64,000 bases of DNA from Sphingomonas glaciei (GCF_023380025.1 NZ_CP097253.1:1550001-1614000), one strand, 5' to 3'; positions 17,653 through 26,873 are shown, counted from the stretch's first letter. A program made the numbers and translations. Notes: generated by a model from the letters alone, not told the origin.

Positions 17653-19964
17653 CGGCGGGCCCGGTAGTGGGTGACCTCACCTTCCAGGAAGGCGACGATC
17701 CGGGCGTCGACGTCGGCCGCATCGCTGCTTTCCTGGTTGTAATTGTCGAGGTCGAGCGCAAGCACCGGCACCCCCGCCCGGCGCAGCGCGCGGAGCACGA
17801 AGGGATCGGCGTCGGACAAGGCGATCGCGCCGTCGACCCGGTGAGTCTCGGCTTCCTTTACGTGCCACGCCCCGGCCCAGGTCGGCATCCGCAGTTCGTC
17901 GCCCATTGTCACGAACCGCGCCGCCAGCGCGCGTAGCGGGTCCTGGCCGGGCGCGGAGCGGCGGATGTAGCCGTCGGCGGCAAGCGCGAGATACATCGAC
18001 CAGACGAACACCGCGCCGTGGCTTTCCTCCCAGCGCTGGTAGAAGCCCATGTCGCTCCACATCCCCCGCCCGATCCACATCAGCCGCAGCTTCTCGTCGG
18101 CGCAGGGCACATCGCCGGCCGCATCCCGCGCCGCCACTTCCTCGTAGAACGACCTGGCGGCATCGCGCGCCCAAACCGTGCCGCGATGCCATTGGGGGAC
18201 CATGGTCGCCGGCATGGTGTCGCTGATCGATACCGGTGCGCGGGGGGCGGATGCGATCAGGTCGCGGGTGCGGCGGTAATAATCCTCCTGCTCGTTCACC
18301 AACTCCATGATCTCGGCGAAGCGATCCGGATCGAAGCGATGACCGCTCGCCGCCTCCATTCGCTCGATTAGCGCATGAAGCTCGGCGGTCATGAGGTCGA
18401 GCCGCTCGGGCTCGATCGTTTCTTGCCACCGGTCCTGCAGGCTGTCCCACCAGTCGATCGGGAAGTCCTGCCGGGTCTCGGCGCTGCGTTCGAACAGGAA
18501 CAGGTCGGCGCCTGTTTCGCGCGACCAATGGTCGAAGATGCGCGGGGTGGCGTCTGTGCCCAGCACCGCCTGCACGAAGGCCGGCCTGGGCAGCCCGCCC
18601 CATGGGGCTTCGGTCTCGCTGGTGTCGAACGCGGAGGCGATCCCCTGCGCGCTGTAAGCTTCGACGTCGCTTGGATAGCCGTGGTTCTGCAGCAGCCCGA
18701 AATAGCGCCCCGACTGCTGCTTGGCGGCGACGATCGAAGCCCACCATTGATTGACCACGAACGGGATGCCCATCGCCCGCAGCACTTCCTGCGGCGAGTT
18801 GGCGTTGACGACTGCCAGTGGTTCTCCCCGCGCGGCGGCGTCACGAATTTCACCGAACCAGCCGCGCTGGAAGCTGCCGAAGCTGGCGATCGACGCCAGC
18901 GACTTGCGGCTGCGCTGACCGCCGGCGCGAGCCGGCCGCGGTGCATCGAGGCTCGGCGGCGGCGTATCGGTAAAGTCGCCGATTACCTCGACCTTGTGCC
19001 CGGCCGCCTTCAGTCCGTCGCGCAAAAAGCCGCTGTCCCAGGCGGTCGCTTCCTCGCCATGGCTTTGCACGATCAGCACGTGATCGAGGTGCAGCTCGGC
19101 CATCCGCTCCAGAACCGACGCCAGCCTGTCCTCGACCCGGACCAGCATGCGGGGAGCGAGGCGCGAGGGATCGGCCAGCCCTGCCAGCGTGTCGGGACTG
19201 CCCGACCAGGCCGCCAGCAAGGGATCGCCCCAGTCCTGGTCGTCAGCGACGGTGACGAATTGCTGCTTTTCGAACTCGCGCTGCCGGGCGGTGGAAAATT
19301 GGGGAGAGCCGAGCACGAATGTGCGCCGGCCATTGGGATGCGATTCCGCGAGCGCCGCCACCGCCCGCGCCCAAGCCTCGGGCTTGAGCGCGTGAGCCGC
19401 CCCGATCGCAGCGATGCGAGCAACGCCGGCCAGCGGCTCGACCGTCGCGGCCCGGGCGCGTTCCGCCGCCGCTTCGCGCGCGAGAGCTCCGTCCTCGGTC
19501 CGTCCGCCAAGCCCGTCTAGCCACTCGCCCAACTGGACCAACCGCCGTTCGTTATAGGACCGGCTAGACGGCCTTGGCAGGTGCAGGAGGTCGAGCAGGT
19601 GGATCGGCCGCGGCGGCAGGTCGCCCTGGCGGATCAGCTCGCGCACAGCGGCGAAGATCTGCGGCAGGTCGCTGTCGGCCCGGGTGAACAGGATCGGGTC
19701 GCCCGAGGTATCGGCGGCGATCTGCTGCAACAACGACTGGCCGCGCTGCGACAGCAGGCCCGCGCCGGCGAGTGCGTCGGCCTCGGGGGTCGGACCCGGC
19801 CGCGGCACCATCCGCACCGGGGCGAGGCCGTGGGCACGAAGCAGGGCGTACGGAGCATCCTGGCCCAGCACGCGAACCACGCGGCGGCCCTGCCCGCGCA
19901 GCTCGTCCGCGATCTCGCCGGGATGGTCGCATGCGTGGACCAGCCGGCGAAGCGCTTCAACCAT
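17649..19964 (-). CDS. fused double-domain protein of the 2-hydroxyacyl-CoA dehydratase / benzoyl-CoA reductase family, lacking Fe-S ligands
   Basis: 771 residues that read as two family domains in tandem. The first (about 1-330) has GRRVVRVLGQDAPYALLRAHGLAPVRM, ILFTRADSDLPQIFAAVREL, PIHLLDLLHLPR and LDHVLIVQSHGEEATAWDSG. The second (about 360-771) has VNANSPQEVLRAMGIPFVVNQWW, NEQEDYYRRTRDLI, LRLMWIGRGMWSDMGFYQRWEESHGAVFVW and VDGAIALSDADPFVLRALRRAGVPVLALD. These match the N-terminal, helical and C-terminal parts of HgdB/BcrB/BcrC subunits. The family's three cysteines per subunit are missing: only two cysteines occur in the whole protein, neither at ligand positions. No ASKHA activator ATPase is in the window. 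It starts one base inside the stop of the preceding CoA-transferase. The reaction is unknown. Confidence 0.72.
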   Translation of the reverse strand: MVEALRRLVHACDHPGEIADELRGQGRRVVRVLGQDAPYALLRAHGLAPVRMVPRPGPTPEADALAGAGLLSQRGQSLLQQIAADTSGDPILFTRADSDLPQIFAAVRELIRQGDLPPRPIHLLDLLHLPRPSSRSYNERRLVQLGEWLDGLGGRTEDGALAREAAAERARAATVEPLAGVARIAAIGAAHALKPEAWARAVAALAESHPNGRRTFVLGSPQFSTARQREFEKQQFVTVADDQDWGDPLLAAWSGSPDTLAGLADPSRLAPRMLVRVEDRLASVLERMAELHLDHVLIVQSHGEEATAWDSGFLRDGLKAAGHKVEVIGDFTDTPPPSLDAPRPARAGGQRSRKSLASIASFGSFQRGWFGEIRDAAARGEPLAVVNANSPQEVLRAMGIPFVVNQWWASIVAAKQQSGRYFGLLQNHGYPSDVEAYSAQGIASAFDTSETEAPWGGLPRPAFVQAVLGTDATPRIFDHWSRETGADLFLFERSAETRQDFPIDWWDSLQDRWQETIEPERLDLMTAELHALIERMEAASGHRFDPDRFAEIMELVNEQEDYYRRTRDLIASAPRAPVSISDTMPATMVPQWHRGTVWARDAARSFYEEVAARDAAGDVPCADEKLRLMWIGRGMWSDMGFYQRWEESHGAVFVWSMYLALAADGYIRRSAPGQDPLRALAARFVTMGDELRMPTWAGAWHVKEAETHRVDGAIALSDADPFVLRALRRAGVPVLALDLDNYNQESSDAADVDARIVAFLEGEVTHYRARR

Positions 19965-21211
19965 CAGATCACGCCCTTGGCGCGAAGCTCCGCGATGCGT
20001 GCTTCCGAATAGCCGAGCGTCTGCGCCAGCACCCGGTCGTTATGCTCGCCAACGTGGATCGGTAGCACGTCGTCGAAGCCGGTGTCGGCATCGGAGAAGG
20101 TGATCGGGATGCCCGCGGTGCGTAGGTCGTCGACCGCTTCATAGGCGGGATGCGCGACCGGAACCGCCTCGTGGCGGGCGATCACGCGCGGGTCGAGCAG
20201 GGCCTCGTCGGGATGGCGGACGGGCGCGACCGGCACGCCCTCGCCTTCCAACAACCCCACCGCCTCGCCGACCGTGATCGTCTGCGACCAAGCGTTGATC
20301 TGCCGCTCCAGCTCGGCGGCGTTGGCGACGCGGGTATCGCGCGACGCGAAGCGGGGATCCTCGCCCAACTGCGGCTGTCCCATCGCCCGGAAGAGACCGC
20401 GGGCGAGCTTCTCGTGCACTGCGACCAGCGCGATATAGCCGTCGGCGCATTCGAACACCCCGAACGGAGACAGCCGCTGAACGGTCAGCCCGGTGCGCGC
20501 CTGCATCCCCGCCGCGGCCATCGCCGACCAATTCTCGATCGCGACGAAGCTGGTCAGCGCACCCAGCATCGACACGTCGATATGCTGGCCGAGCCCGGTG
20601 CGATGGCGCTGCTCGAGCGCCGAGAGGATGCCGATCACCGAGAAGACCGGGGCCAGCATGTCGGCGATCGGGATGCCGATGCGGACTGGGGGCTCGTCGG
20701 GCCCGCCGCTCGCATACATCGCCCCCGACAGCGCCTGGATGATGATGTCCATCGCCTTGCCCCCCTCGGGCGCGGTCGCGCCGAACCCCGACAGCGAGCA
20801 ATAGATGACCCGCGGGTTGGCGGCCTTGGCCACCGCGTAGCCGATGCCGAGGCGGTCGGCGGTGCCGGCGGTGAAGTTCTCGACTACGATGTCGGCGGTG
20901 CGGACGAGGTCGGCGAACACCCCCGCAGCCTCGGGCGACTTGAGATTCAAGGACATCCCGAGCTTGCCGCGCGCCCGCGTGAGGTGCGAGATCGAGATGT
21001 CGTCGTCATGGGTCTTTTCGACCGTGATGCCGTCGCGCCCGACGTAGGGGCTGTTGTCGCGCGCTAGGTCGCCGCCGCGCGGATCCTCGACCTTGATCAC
21101 CTCGGCACCGAGCCCGGCCAGTAGCAAGGTGGCGTAGGGTCCGGCCAAGGCGCGGGTCAGATCAATGACACGCAGCCCTTCGAGCGGGCGATCGCGGGTG
21201 AACTCAGTCAA
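19964..21211 (-). CDS. class III (CaiB/BaiF) CoA-transferase 1
   Basis: 415 residues from a TTG that overlaps the stop of the upstream gene by four bases (TTGA); the frame extends upstream only as low-complexity shadow of the neighbouring gene. Family motifs: LRVIDLTRALAGPYATLLLAGLGAEVIKVEDP, HLTRARGKLGMSLNLKSPE, DIVVENFTAGTADRLGIGY, RVIYCSLSGFG, AMDIIIQALSG (Asp in the catalytic position) and RIGIPIADMLAPVFSVIGILSALEQR. These enzymes transfer CoA between carboxylic acids through an aspartyl-CoA intermediate. The substrates are not evident. It is the seventh gene of the operon and ends where the dehydratase-like fusion begins. Confidence 0.9.
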   Translation of the reverse strand: MTEFTRDRPLEGLRVIDLTRALAGPYATLLLAGLGAEVIKVEDPRGGDLARDNSPYVGRDGITVEKTHDDDISISHLTRARGKLGMSLNLKSPEAAGVFADLVRTADIVVENFTAGTADRLGIGYAVAKAANPRVIYCSLSGFGATAPEGGKAMDIIIQALSGAMYASGGPDEPPVRIGIPIADMLAPVFSVIGILSALEQRHRTGLGQHIDVSMLGALTSFVAIENWSAMAAAGMQARTGLTVQRLSPFGVFECADGYIALVAVHEKLARGLFRAMGQPQLGEDPRFASRDTRVANAAELERQINAWSQTITVGEAVGLLEGEGVPVAPVRHPDEALLDPRVIARHEAVPVAHPAYEAVDDLRTAGIPITFSDADTGFDDVLPIHVGEHNDRVLAQTLGYSEARIAELRAKGVI

Positions 21212-22374
21212 GCGATGGTTCCTTTGAGCGCGGTGATCTGGTCGTCGGATAGCCCGAGACCGGACAGGATTTCGTGGGTGTCGGCGCCGGGCGGCGAGGC
21301 CGCGGCGCCGGCCGGCTGCTGGCCTTCGAGGCGGACCGGACTGCCGATCTGCAACGCGGTTCCGCCGCCCGGCAGCGCCACCTCGAGGGCCATGCCGCGA
21401 GCACGGTTGTGCGGATCGTCGAGTGCTTCGGCGATGGTCAGCACCGGGGCATATTGGGTGTCGGCGGCAGCGAGGATGTCGAGCCATTCGGCGCTGGTCT
21501 TGGTCGCCATCACGGCGGCGATGCGCCGCTTCATCTCAGGCCAGGCCGCGCGGTCCATCTGGCGGTCGGCAAGCTCGGGAAGGCCAATCGCCTCGACGAA
21601 CAGCCGCCAGTAGCGCGGCTCCATGTCGGTGGTGACGAGGTGCAGCCCGTCGGCGGTGCGCCAGATGCCACTGTCGGCGCGATGCATGCCCTTGGGCGGG
21701 GCCTTGGCGAGATCCGGATTGCGCGAGATGACGTTGGCAACCAGCGGCAGCGAGGCGTCACTCATCGCAATGTCGAGCCGCTGGCCTTTGCCGCTGTTCG
21801 TCCGCGCCAGCAGCGCGCCGAGGATGGCGATCGCCCCGTTCGACCCGCTCAGCAGATCGGCGACCGGCACCCCGGGGAATGACGGCCGCTCGGGATCGTC
21901 GCCGATCCGCGACAGCGCCCCCGAGATCGCCAGCGCGACCGGGTCGTGGCCGGGACGGCGGGCATAGGGCCCGGTCTGGCCGCACAAGGAAATCGAGCAA
22001 TAGACGAGGCCCGGGTTGAGCGCCGCCATCTCCTCGGTGCCATAGCCCATCGAGGCCATTACGCCGGGGCGATAATCCTCGACCAGCACGTCGGCGGCGG
22101 CGATCAGGCGATGGATGGCTTCGCGCCCGCCGTCCGAGCCGGGATCGATCAGCACGCTCTTCTTGCCACGGGCGAAGATGTCCTGCGCACGGAGGCGGGC
22201 ATTCTCTCCCTCGGTCAGCTTGTCCCAGCCGAACACCTTGCGCTGCTTGGCCAGCTCGCGCGGGTTCTCGATGCGGATCACCTCGGCGCCCATCTCGGCC
22301 AGCAGCCAGGTGCAATAGGGTCCCGGCAGGAACTTGCTGAAGTCGACGATGCGGATGCCCGAAAGCGCCGTCAT
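21208..22374 (-). CDS. class III (CaiB/BaiF) CoA-transferase 2
   Basis: 388 residues: IRIVDFSKFLPGPYCTWLLAEMGAEVIRIENP, ADVLVEDYRPGVMASMGYG, LVYCSISLCGQTGPYARRPGHDPVALAISG (catalytic Asp in place) and VPVADLLSGSNGAIAILGALLAR. A full-length single subunit with all family landmarks. It overlaps its upstream neighbour by ATGA and its downstream neighbour by TTGA. It is similar in plan to AMACR or FldA-type transferases, but residue patterns alone do not give the substrate. Confidence 0.9.
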   Translation of the reverse strand: MTALSGIRIVDFSKFLPGPYCTWLLAEMGAEVIRIENPRELAKQRKVFGWDKLTEGENARLRAQDIFARGKKSVLIDPGSDGGREAIHRLIAAADVLVEDYRPGVMASMGYGTEEMAALNPGLVYCSISLCGQTGPYARRPGHDPVALAISGALSRIGDDPERPSFPGVPVADLLSGSNGAIAILGALLARTNSGKGQRLDIAMSDASLPLVANVISRNPDLAKAPPKGMHRADSGIWRTADGLHLVTTDMEPRYWRLFVEAIGLPELADRQMDRAAWPEMKRRIAAVMATKTSAEWLDILAAADTQYAPVLTIAEALDDPHNRARGMALEVALPGGGTALQIGSPVRLEGQQPAGAAASPPGADTHEILSGLGLSDDQITALKGTIA

Positions 22375-23348
22375 GGCCGGTCATCCAGCGAGGAAAGCCA
22401 CAAGGGACCGGGCAGCTTCACGCCGTCGACCTTGCGCCACAGGCCGCGGGCGGCGAGATGCTCGCTCGCCAGCGCATCGTCGGGGGTGTCGATGTACGAC
22501 AGGCCTAGGGCATTGCGCGAGGACAGCTCGCCGAGTTCGGCGCGAGTGTGGGTGAGGAAGAAGGCGGCGACGACCTCCTCCCACTCGATCAGCGTCTCGC
22601 GGTCAATGTCGGCGACCAGCACCGTGTCCCAGTCGACCGCGGCCAGCGGTCCGGCGAGGTCGCCGAGCAGTTCGACCATCGCCCGCATCATCGGCGGGTT
22701 GTCTACCAGCGCCCAGGTTACCCAGCCGTCCTTGCACGGCCACACCTGCCGCACGCCCGACTTGCCGCGGATCAGCAGGTTGCCGGTGCGCTTGCCAATC
22801 CGCCCGGTCCAGCCCCAGGTCAGCGGCTCGCGGTAGTTGGCGAGCACCGCCGATTGGTAGGCCGAGACCTCGACGAGCTGCCCCCGCCCGCTCGTGGCGC
22901 GGGCCCGAAGTGCGGTCAGCGCGCCGATCACCGCCTGGATTCCGGCCAGCGCGTAGGCTTGTTGCCCGGGCAAAGTGAGCGGCGGACGGTCGGGATCGCC
23001 GACGATGGTCATCAGCCCCGACCGCGCCATCAGCGTAAGGTCGGTTTCCGGCCGCTCGCTGTTAGGACCGCCCGGCAGGAACGGCGCGATCACCACGTCA
23101 ATCAGCTTCGGGTTGGCCGCAGCGACGGCCTGATTGTCGAGCCCGGGGCCGCGCAGCACGATGTCGGCCTTTCCGAGCATGACCTGAGTCTCGCTCGGAT
23201 CGAGTGGCTGCTTGCCATGATTCCAGGCGGCCGCGCCGCCCGCCGGCCGCCGCACCTCGGCGCCAAGCTCCGCCAGCATCCGCCCGGCAATCGCGCCGAG
23301 CTCGTCGGTGAGATCGACGACCAGCAAGTGGGACAAGAGCACGCTCAT
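22371..23348 (-). CDS. short CaiB/BaiF-family protein (CoA-transferase 3)
   Basis: 325 residues, 60-90 shorter than the other three. It keeps the N-terminal Rossmann-like strand (LLVVDLTDELGAIAGRMLAELGAEVRRP) but has lost the long loop with the usual RGK and VENF segments. It retains PETDLTLMARSG with an Asp at the catalytic position and LPGQQAYALAGIQAVIGALTALRAR. The C-terminal lid is present but altered (WPCKDGWVTWALVDNPPMMRAM). It may be a partner subunit in a heteromer with gene 23345-24535, as in benzylsuccinate CoA-transferase, where two family members combine. ATGA overlaps on both sides support fixed stoichiometry. Confidence 0.78.
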   Translation of the reverse strand: MSVLLSHLLVVDLTDELGAIAGRMLAELGAEVRRPAGGAAAWNHGKQPLDPSETQVMLGKADIVLRGPGLDNQAVAAANPKLIDVVIAPFLPGGPNSERPETDLTLMARSGLMTIVGDPDRPPLTLPGQQAYALAGIQAVIGALTALRARATSGRGQLVEVSAYQSAVLANYREPLTWGWTGRIGKRTGNLLIRGKSGVRQVWPCKDGWVTWALVDNPPMMRAMVELLGDLAGPLAAVDWDTVLVADIDRETLIEWEEVVAAFFLTHTRAELGELSSRNALGLSYIDTPDDALASEHLAARGLWRKVDGVKLPGPLWLSSLDDRP

Positions 23349-24535
23349 GCCAGCGCTCCTGCTGCGATCAGTTCCTCGACCTCGGCTTCGGGCAGCCCGA
23401 GCAGGTCGACGAACACCTCGCGATTATGCTGGCCGAGGTTGGGCGGCGGGCCGACCCGCACGTCGCTTTCCGAGAAGCGCAGCGGCGGCGCCGGCATGTC
23501 GCAGGTGCCGAGCTTGTCGTGGGTGATCGAACGGAAATGGCCGCGCTCGACCAGTTCGGGATCCGTGAAGACGTCGCGCCCGTCGGCGACCGCCTCTGCC
23601 GGAATGCCGGCCGCGGCGAGGCGATCGGCGAGGATGTGCGCGTCGTGCAGCACGGTCCAGCGCCCCAGCGCCTCCTCCAGCGCCTCCTCATGTTCCTTGC
23701 GCCCGGCCAGCGTCGCGAAGCGGGGATCGTCGATCCCGCTCAGTCCCTCTAGCCGCGACCATTCGGCATCGTCGCGCACCGCGATCGCAATCCATTGGTC
23801 GCTCCCGCGCGCCGGGAAAGCGCCATGCGGAGCCATGCTCGCCGAGCGGTTGGCCGGCTTGCCGCCCTGCCCCTGCTGCAACGCCTCGAACTGGTCGGCC
23901 ATGACATGCACCAGCGGTTCGACTTGGCTGATGTCGATATGCTGGCCCTCGCCCGTCCGGCCGCGATGCTCGAGCGCGGCCAGCATCGCCACCGTCGCGA
24001 ACATCGGCGCTACCACGTCGCCATAAGCGAACGGCGGCATGTGCGGACCGCGATCGTCCCAGCCCGACAGCGCCGCCATGCCCGACAATGCACCGGCCGA
24101 GTTGCCATAGCCGCGCATGGTCCCGAGCGGCCCCGCGCGCCCGGCGACGCTGACGCTGACCTGGACGATGTCTGGCTTGATCGCCTGCAACTCGGCGAAC
24201 GACAGGCCGACCCGGTCCATGTAGCCGTGGCTGAAATTCTCGACGACGATGTCGGCCCAGGCGACCAGCTTCTTCGCCACCGCCACCCCGCGCGGATCGC
24301 CGAGGTTGATGGTGACGCCCATCTTGCTGGTGTTGGTGATCGCGAAGAAGGTCGAGGCGTCGGGATCGCGTCCGCCCCCGGCGAACGGCCCGCTCAGCCG
24401 CCCGAGGTCGAGCCGCTTGCGCGATTCGATCTTGATCACGGTCGCGCCGAGATCGGCGAGGTCCTTGGTCGCGCGCGGACCCGCCCCGACCCAGGAGAAA
24501 TCGGCGACCTTCACCCCGGCGAGCGGAAGCGTCAT
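23345..24535 (-). CDS. CaiB/BaiF-family protein with altered catalytic site (CoA-transferase 4)
   Basis: 396 residues from the ATG that overlaps the DctP stop (ATGA); longer versions upstream are shadow of dctP. Motifs: VKVADFSWVGAGPRATKDLADLGATVIKIES, DIVVENFSHGYMDRVGLSFAEL, DIVQVSVSVAGRAGPLG, PFAYGDVVAPMFATVAMLAALEHR. Where the other three proteins carry Asp seven residues before the SG pair (for example DIIIQALSG), this one reads RGYGNSAGALSG, with Gly/Asn. It may be a non-catalytic partner or may use another mechanism. It is the first of four CoA-transferase genes after the transporter. Confidence 0.82.
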   Translation of the reverse strand: MTLPLAGVKVADFSWVGAGPRATKDLADLGATVIKIESRKRLDLGRLSGPFAGGGRDPDASTFFAITNTSKMGVTINLGDPRGVAVAKKLVAWADIVVENFSHGYMDRVGLSFAELQAIKPDIVQVSVSVAGRAGPLGTMRGYGNSAGALSGMAALSGWDDRGPHMPPFAYGDVVAPMFATVAMLAALEHRGRTGEGQHIDISQVEPLVHVMADQFEALQQGQGGKPANRSASMAPHGAFPARGSDQWIAIAVRDDAEWSRLEGLSGIDDPRFATLAGRKEHEEALEEALGRWTVLHDAHILADRLAAAGIPAEAVADGRDVFTDPELVERGHFRSITHDKLGTCDMPAPPLRFSESDVRVGPPPNLGQHNREVFVDLLGLPEAEVEELIAAGALA

Positions 24536-25575
24536 GGCGTAGGCCCCTTCGGGCATTGCACCTGCGGCTGGGCGAGCAAGCGCTGCGCTTCCTCGTAGAT
24601 CGGCAGCGCATCGATCCCGACCGACTTCAGCCGGACCGCCTGATCGCGGGCATCCTGGTTGTAGAGCCCGTCGAAGCGCTGCTGCTCGGCCGGGGTCAGG
24701 TCGGAGAAGCTGATCCCTTCTTCCTTTCCGTACTTGATCCCCGCCGCCTCGGCCTTGAGCAACTCGCGGTTGAGCGCGGCTTCCCACCGCGGCTTGCCCT
24801 CCACCATGATCTGCTGGAGGTCGGGCGGAAGCCGCTTCCATGCGCGGTCCGACATCGCCCGCGCGGGATAAGCGCCGCGGCTGAAGCGGATGGTGGTGAA
24901 ATGCTTGGCGACCTCGGCGAAGTGAAGGCTGCGGATGGTGTCGGCCGGCGCCACCACCCCGTCGATCACGCCCTTGGCGAGCGCGGAATAGACCTCGCCC
25001 ATCGGCATATTCACGGGGTCCGCGCCAAGCTGCTTCAGCACGTCGATCGCGTCGGTCTGGGCGCGCAGGCGAAGCCCGCGGAAATCGGCGAGGGTGCGGA
25101 TCGGGCGGTTGATGGTCAGCACGCCCGGGAAGTTACCGCCCTGCACCGCCAGCACGTGCAGACCCTCAAGCTCGTGCCCGAACGCCGGGAAGCGAGCGGC
25201 CAGGCAGTCGTAGACCGTGACCTGGTCGGGGATGTCCTTGACCCCGCCGTAGAAGGCGGCCTGCCCGCGCAGCAGATGGGCCCCGCCGCGCGAATAGATG
25301 GGGGTGATGAGGCCGATGTCGGCGATGCCGTGGCGGATCTCCTCCATGCTCATGTCCGACGACAGCAAGGCGCCCGACCAATAGGGCTTGAATGCGATCC
25401 GCCCGCCGCTGCGCTGCGACACCCACTTCATCCACTCCTGGTCCGCCAGTCCGAACGGATGCGTCGGCGGATAGGGGCTGGCGTAGGTCAGGACATGGGT
25501 GCCGGGGGCCGGCTTCTCGGCATTGCAGCCGCCGAGCAGCATCGCGGCCGCAAGCAGGGCGAGACGCTTGATCAT
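24532..25575 (-). CDS. dctP: TRAP transporter substrate-binding lipoprotein
   Basis: 347 residues with a lipobox (AAMLLGGC), so anchored rather than free in the periplasm. DctP-family features: LTYASPYPPTHPFGLADQEWMKWV, the central RTLADFRGLRLRAQTDAIDVLKQLGADPVNMPMGEVYSALAKGVIDG with the conserved Arg that binds substrate carboxylates, and a C-terminal helix region. It delivers a carboxylate ligand to the DctQ/DctM membrane proteins encoded upstream. Gene order DctQ-DctM-DctP is the reverse of many TRAP operons. It overlaps both neighbours by ATGA. The ligand is probably the acid activated by the CoA-transferases that follow. Confidence 0.92.
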   Translation of the reverse strand: MIKRLALLAAAMLLGGCNAEKPAPGTHVLTYASPYPPTHPFGLADQEWMKWVSQRSGGRIAFKPYWSGALLSSDMSMEEIRHGIADIGLITPIYSRGGAHLLRGQAAFYGGVKDIPDQVTVYDCLAARFPAFGHELEGLHVLAVQGGNFPGVLTINRPIRTLADFRGLRLRAQTDAIDVLKQLGADPVNMPMGEVYSALAKGVIDGVVAPADTIRSLHFAEVAKHFTTIRFSRGAYPARAMSDRAWKRLPPDLQQIMVEGKPRWEAALNRELLKAEAAGIKYGKEEGISFSDLTPAEQQRFDGLYNQDARDQAVRLKSVGIDALPIYEEAQRLLAQPQVQCPKGPTP

Positions 25576-26873
25576 GCCAGCAGCTGCGGCAGCCAGAGGG
25601 TGACGATCGGAAAGGCGATCAGCATCGCCAGGTGGAAGAAATCGGCGACCAGGAACGGCACGATCCCGCGGAAGATCGCGCCCAACGGGATGTCCTTACC
25701 GATCGCCTGGATGACATAGACGTTGAGGCCGAGCGGGGGGTGGACGAAGCCGATTTCCATCGTGCGGACCAGGAAGATGCCGAACCAGATCGGGCTGTAA
25801 CCGAGCTCGACCGCGATCGGCAGGAAGATTGGCGTGGTCAGCAGCATCAGCGCCAATCCGTCGAGAAACGAACCCAGCAGCAGCAGGATCAGCGCCATGG
25901 CAATGATCGCGATGACCGGGCTGGTGTGGAGGTCGCGGACGGTCTGGCTCATGAGGTCGGCAAGCCCGGTAACGCTGACGAAGGTCGCGAACAGGATCGC
26001 GCCGAAGATGATTAGGTAGATCATGCCGGTGGTCGACAGCGTCTTGGCGAACGCCTCCCCGATCGCCGCGCGGTTGAAGGTGCCGCGGAAGGCGCACAGC
26101 AGGAACGAGCATATCACGCCGACCGAGGCGGCTTCGGTCGGGGTGAACCAGCCGATCATCAGGCCGCCGATGACGAACACGACCAGCAGCAGGACGTCGA
26201 TCACGCCCAGCAGCCCCCGCATCCGCTCACGCCATGGCACTCGCTCCGACGGGGGACCCAGTTCGGGCTTGAACCAGCACATGATGGCGATCGCGACCAT
26301 GTAGAAAAGCGCCTGGCTGAGCCCGGGGATGACGGCGGCGATGAACAATTTGCCGATCGATTGTTCGGCGATGATTCCGAACACGATCAGCGCGCCCGAC
26401 GGCGGGATCAGGGCGCCGAGCGTCCCGCCAGCGGCCAGCGCGCCGGCCGCAAAACCCGGTTGGTAACCCGCGCGGCGCATTTCCGGCAGCGCGGCCGAGC
26501 CGACAGTGGCGACGGTGGCGAGGCTCGATCCGCTGATTGATCCGAACCCCGCGCAGCCAGCGATCGAGGCCAGGCCAAGCCCGCCCCGCCGATGGCCGAC
26601 GAAGCGCGCTGCGACGTCGAAGAAGTCGCGGCTCGCTCCCGCCGCGAAGCACAGGTGCGCCATCAGCAGGAATAGGGGCAGCACCCCCAGTTCGTATTTG
26701 GTCGACACCTCGAAGATGACCACGCCCGCCTTGGCGATTCCAGCCTCGGGAGAGAGCATGACGGCAAGGCCGCCGATCCCCGCCAGCGCCAGGCTGATGC
26801 CGATCGGCACGCCCAGCGTCAGCATCGCCAGCAGGGCGAGTATGCCGATCAGGCCGATGAACTCAGGTGTCAC
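25572..26873 (-). CDS. dctM: TRAP transporter large permease
   Basis: 433 residues from the GTG at 26873, which lies inside the last codons of dctQ; the frame's earlier part is dctQ shadow. About 12 membrane segments, with family landmarks LGVPIGISLALAGIGGLAVML, FGSISGSSLATVATVGSAALPEMRRAGYQPGFAAG and IPPSGALIVFGIIAEQSIGKLFIAAVIPG, and EIGFVHPPLGLNVYVIQAIG near the end. It is the ion-coupled transport subunit in the inner membrane. No fusion to DctQ. Confidence 0.93.
   Translation of the reverse strand: MTPEFIGLIGILALLAMLTLGVPIGISLALAGIGGLAVMLSPEAGIAKAGVVIFEVSTKYELGVLPLFLLMAHLCFAAGASRDFFDVAARFVGHRRGGLGLASIAGCAGFGSISGSSLATVATVGSAALPEMRRAGYQPGFAAGALAAGGTLGALIPPSGALIVFGIIAEQSIGKLFIAAVIPGLSQALFYMVAIAIMCWFKPELGPPSERVPWRERMRGLLGVIDVLLLVVFVIGGLMIGWFTPTEAASVGVICSFLLCAFRGTFNRAAIGEAFAKTLSTTGMIYLIIFGAILFATFVSVTGLADLMSQTVRDLHTSPVIAIIAMALILLLLGSFLDGLALMLLTTPIFLPIAVELGYSPIWFGIFLVRTMEIGFVHPPLGLNVYVIQAIGKDIPLGAIFRGIVPFLVADFFHLAMLIAFPIVTLWLPQLLA

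Noticed and set aside
17649..19964. Standard oxygen-sensitive 4Fe-4S dehydratase or benzoyl-CoA reductase
   Set aside because: The cysteine ligands and an activator gene are missing, so the ordinary annotation would mislead.
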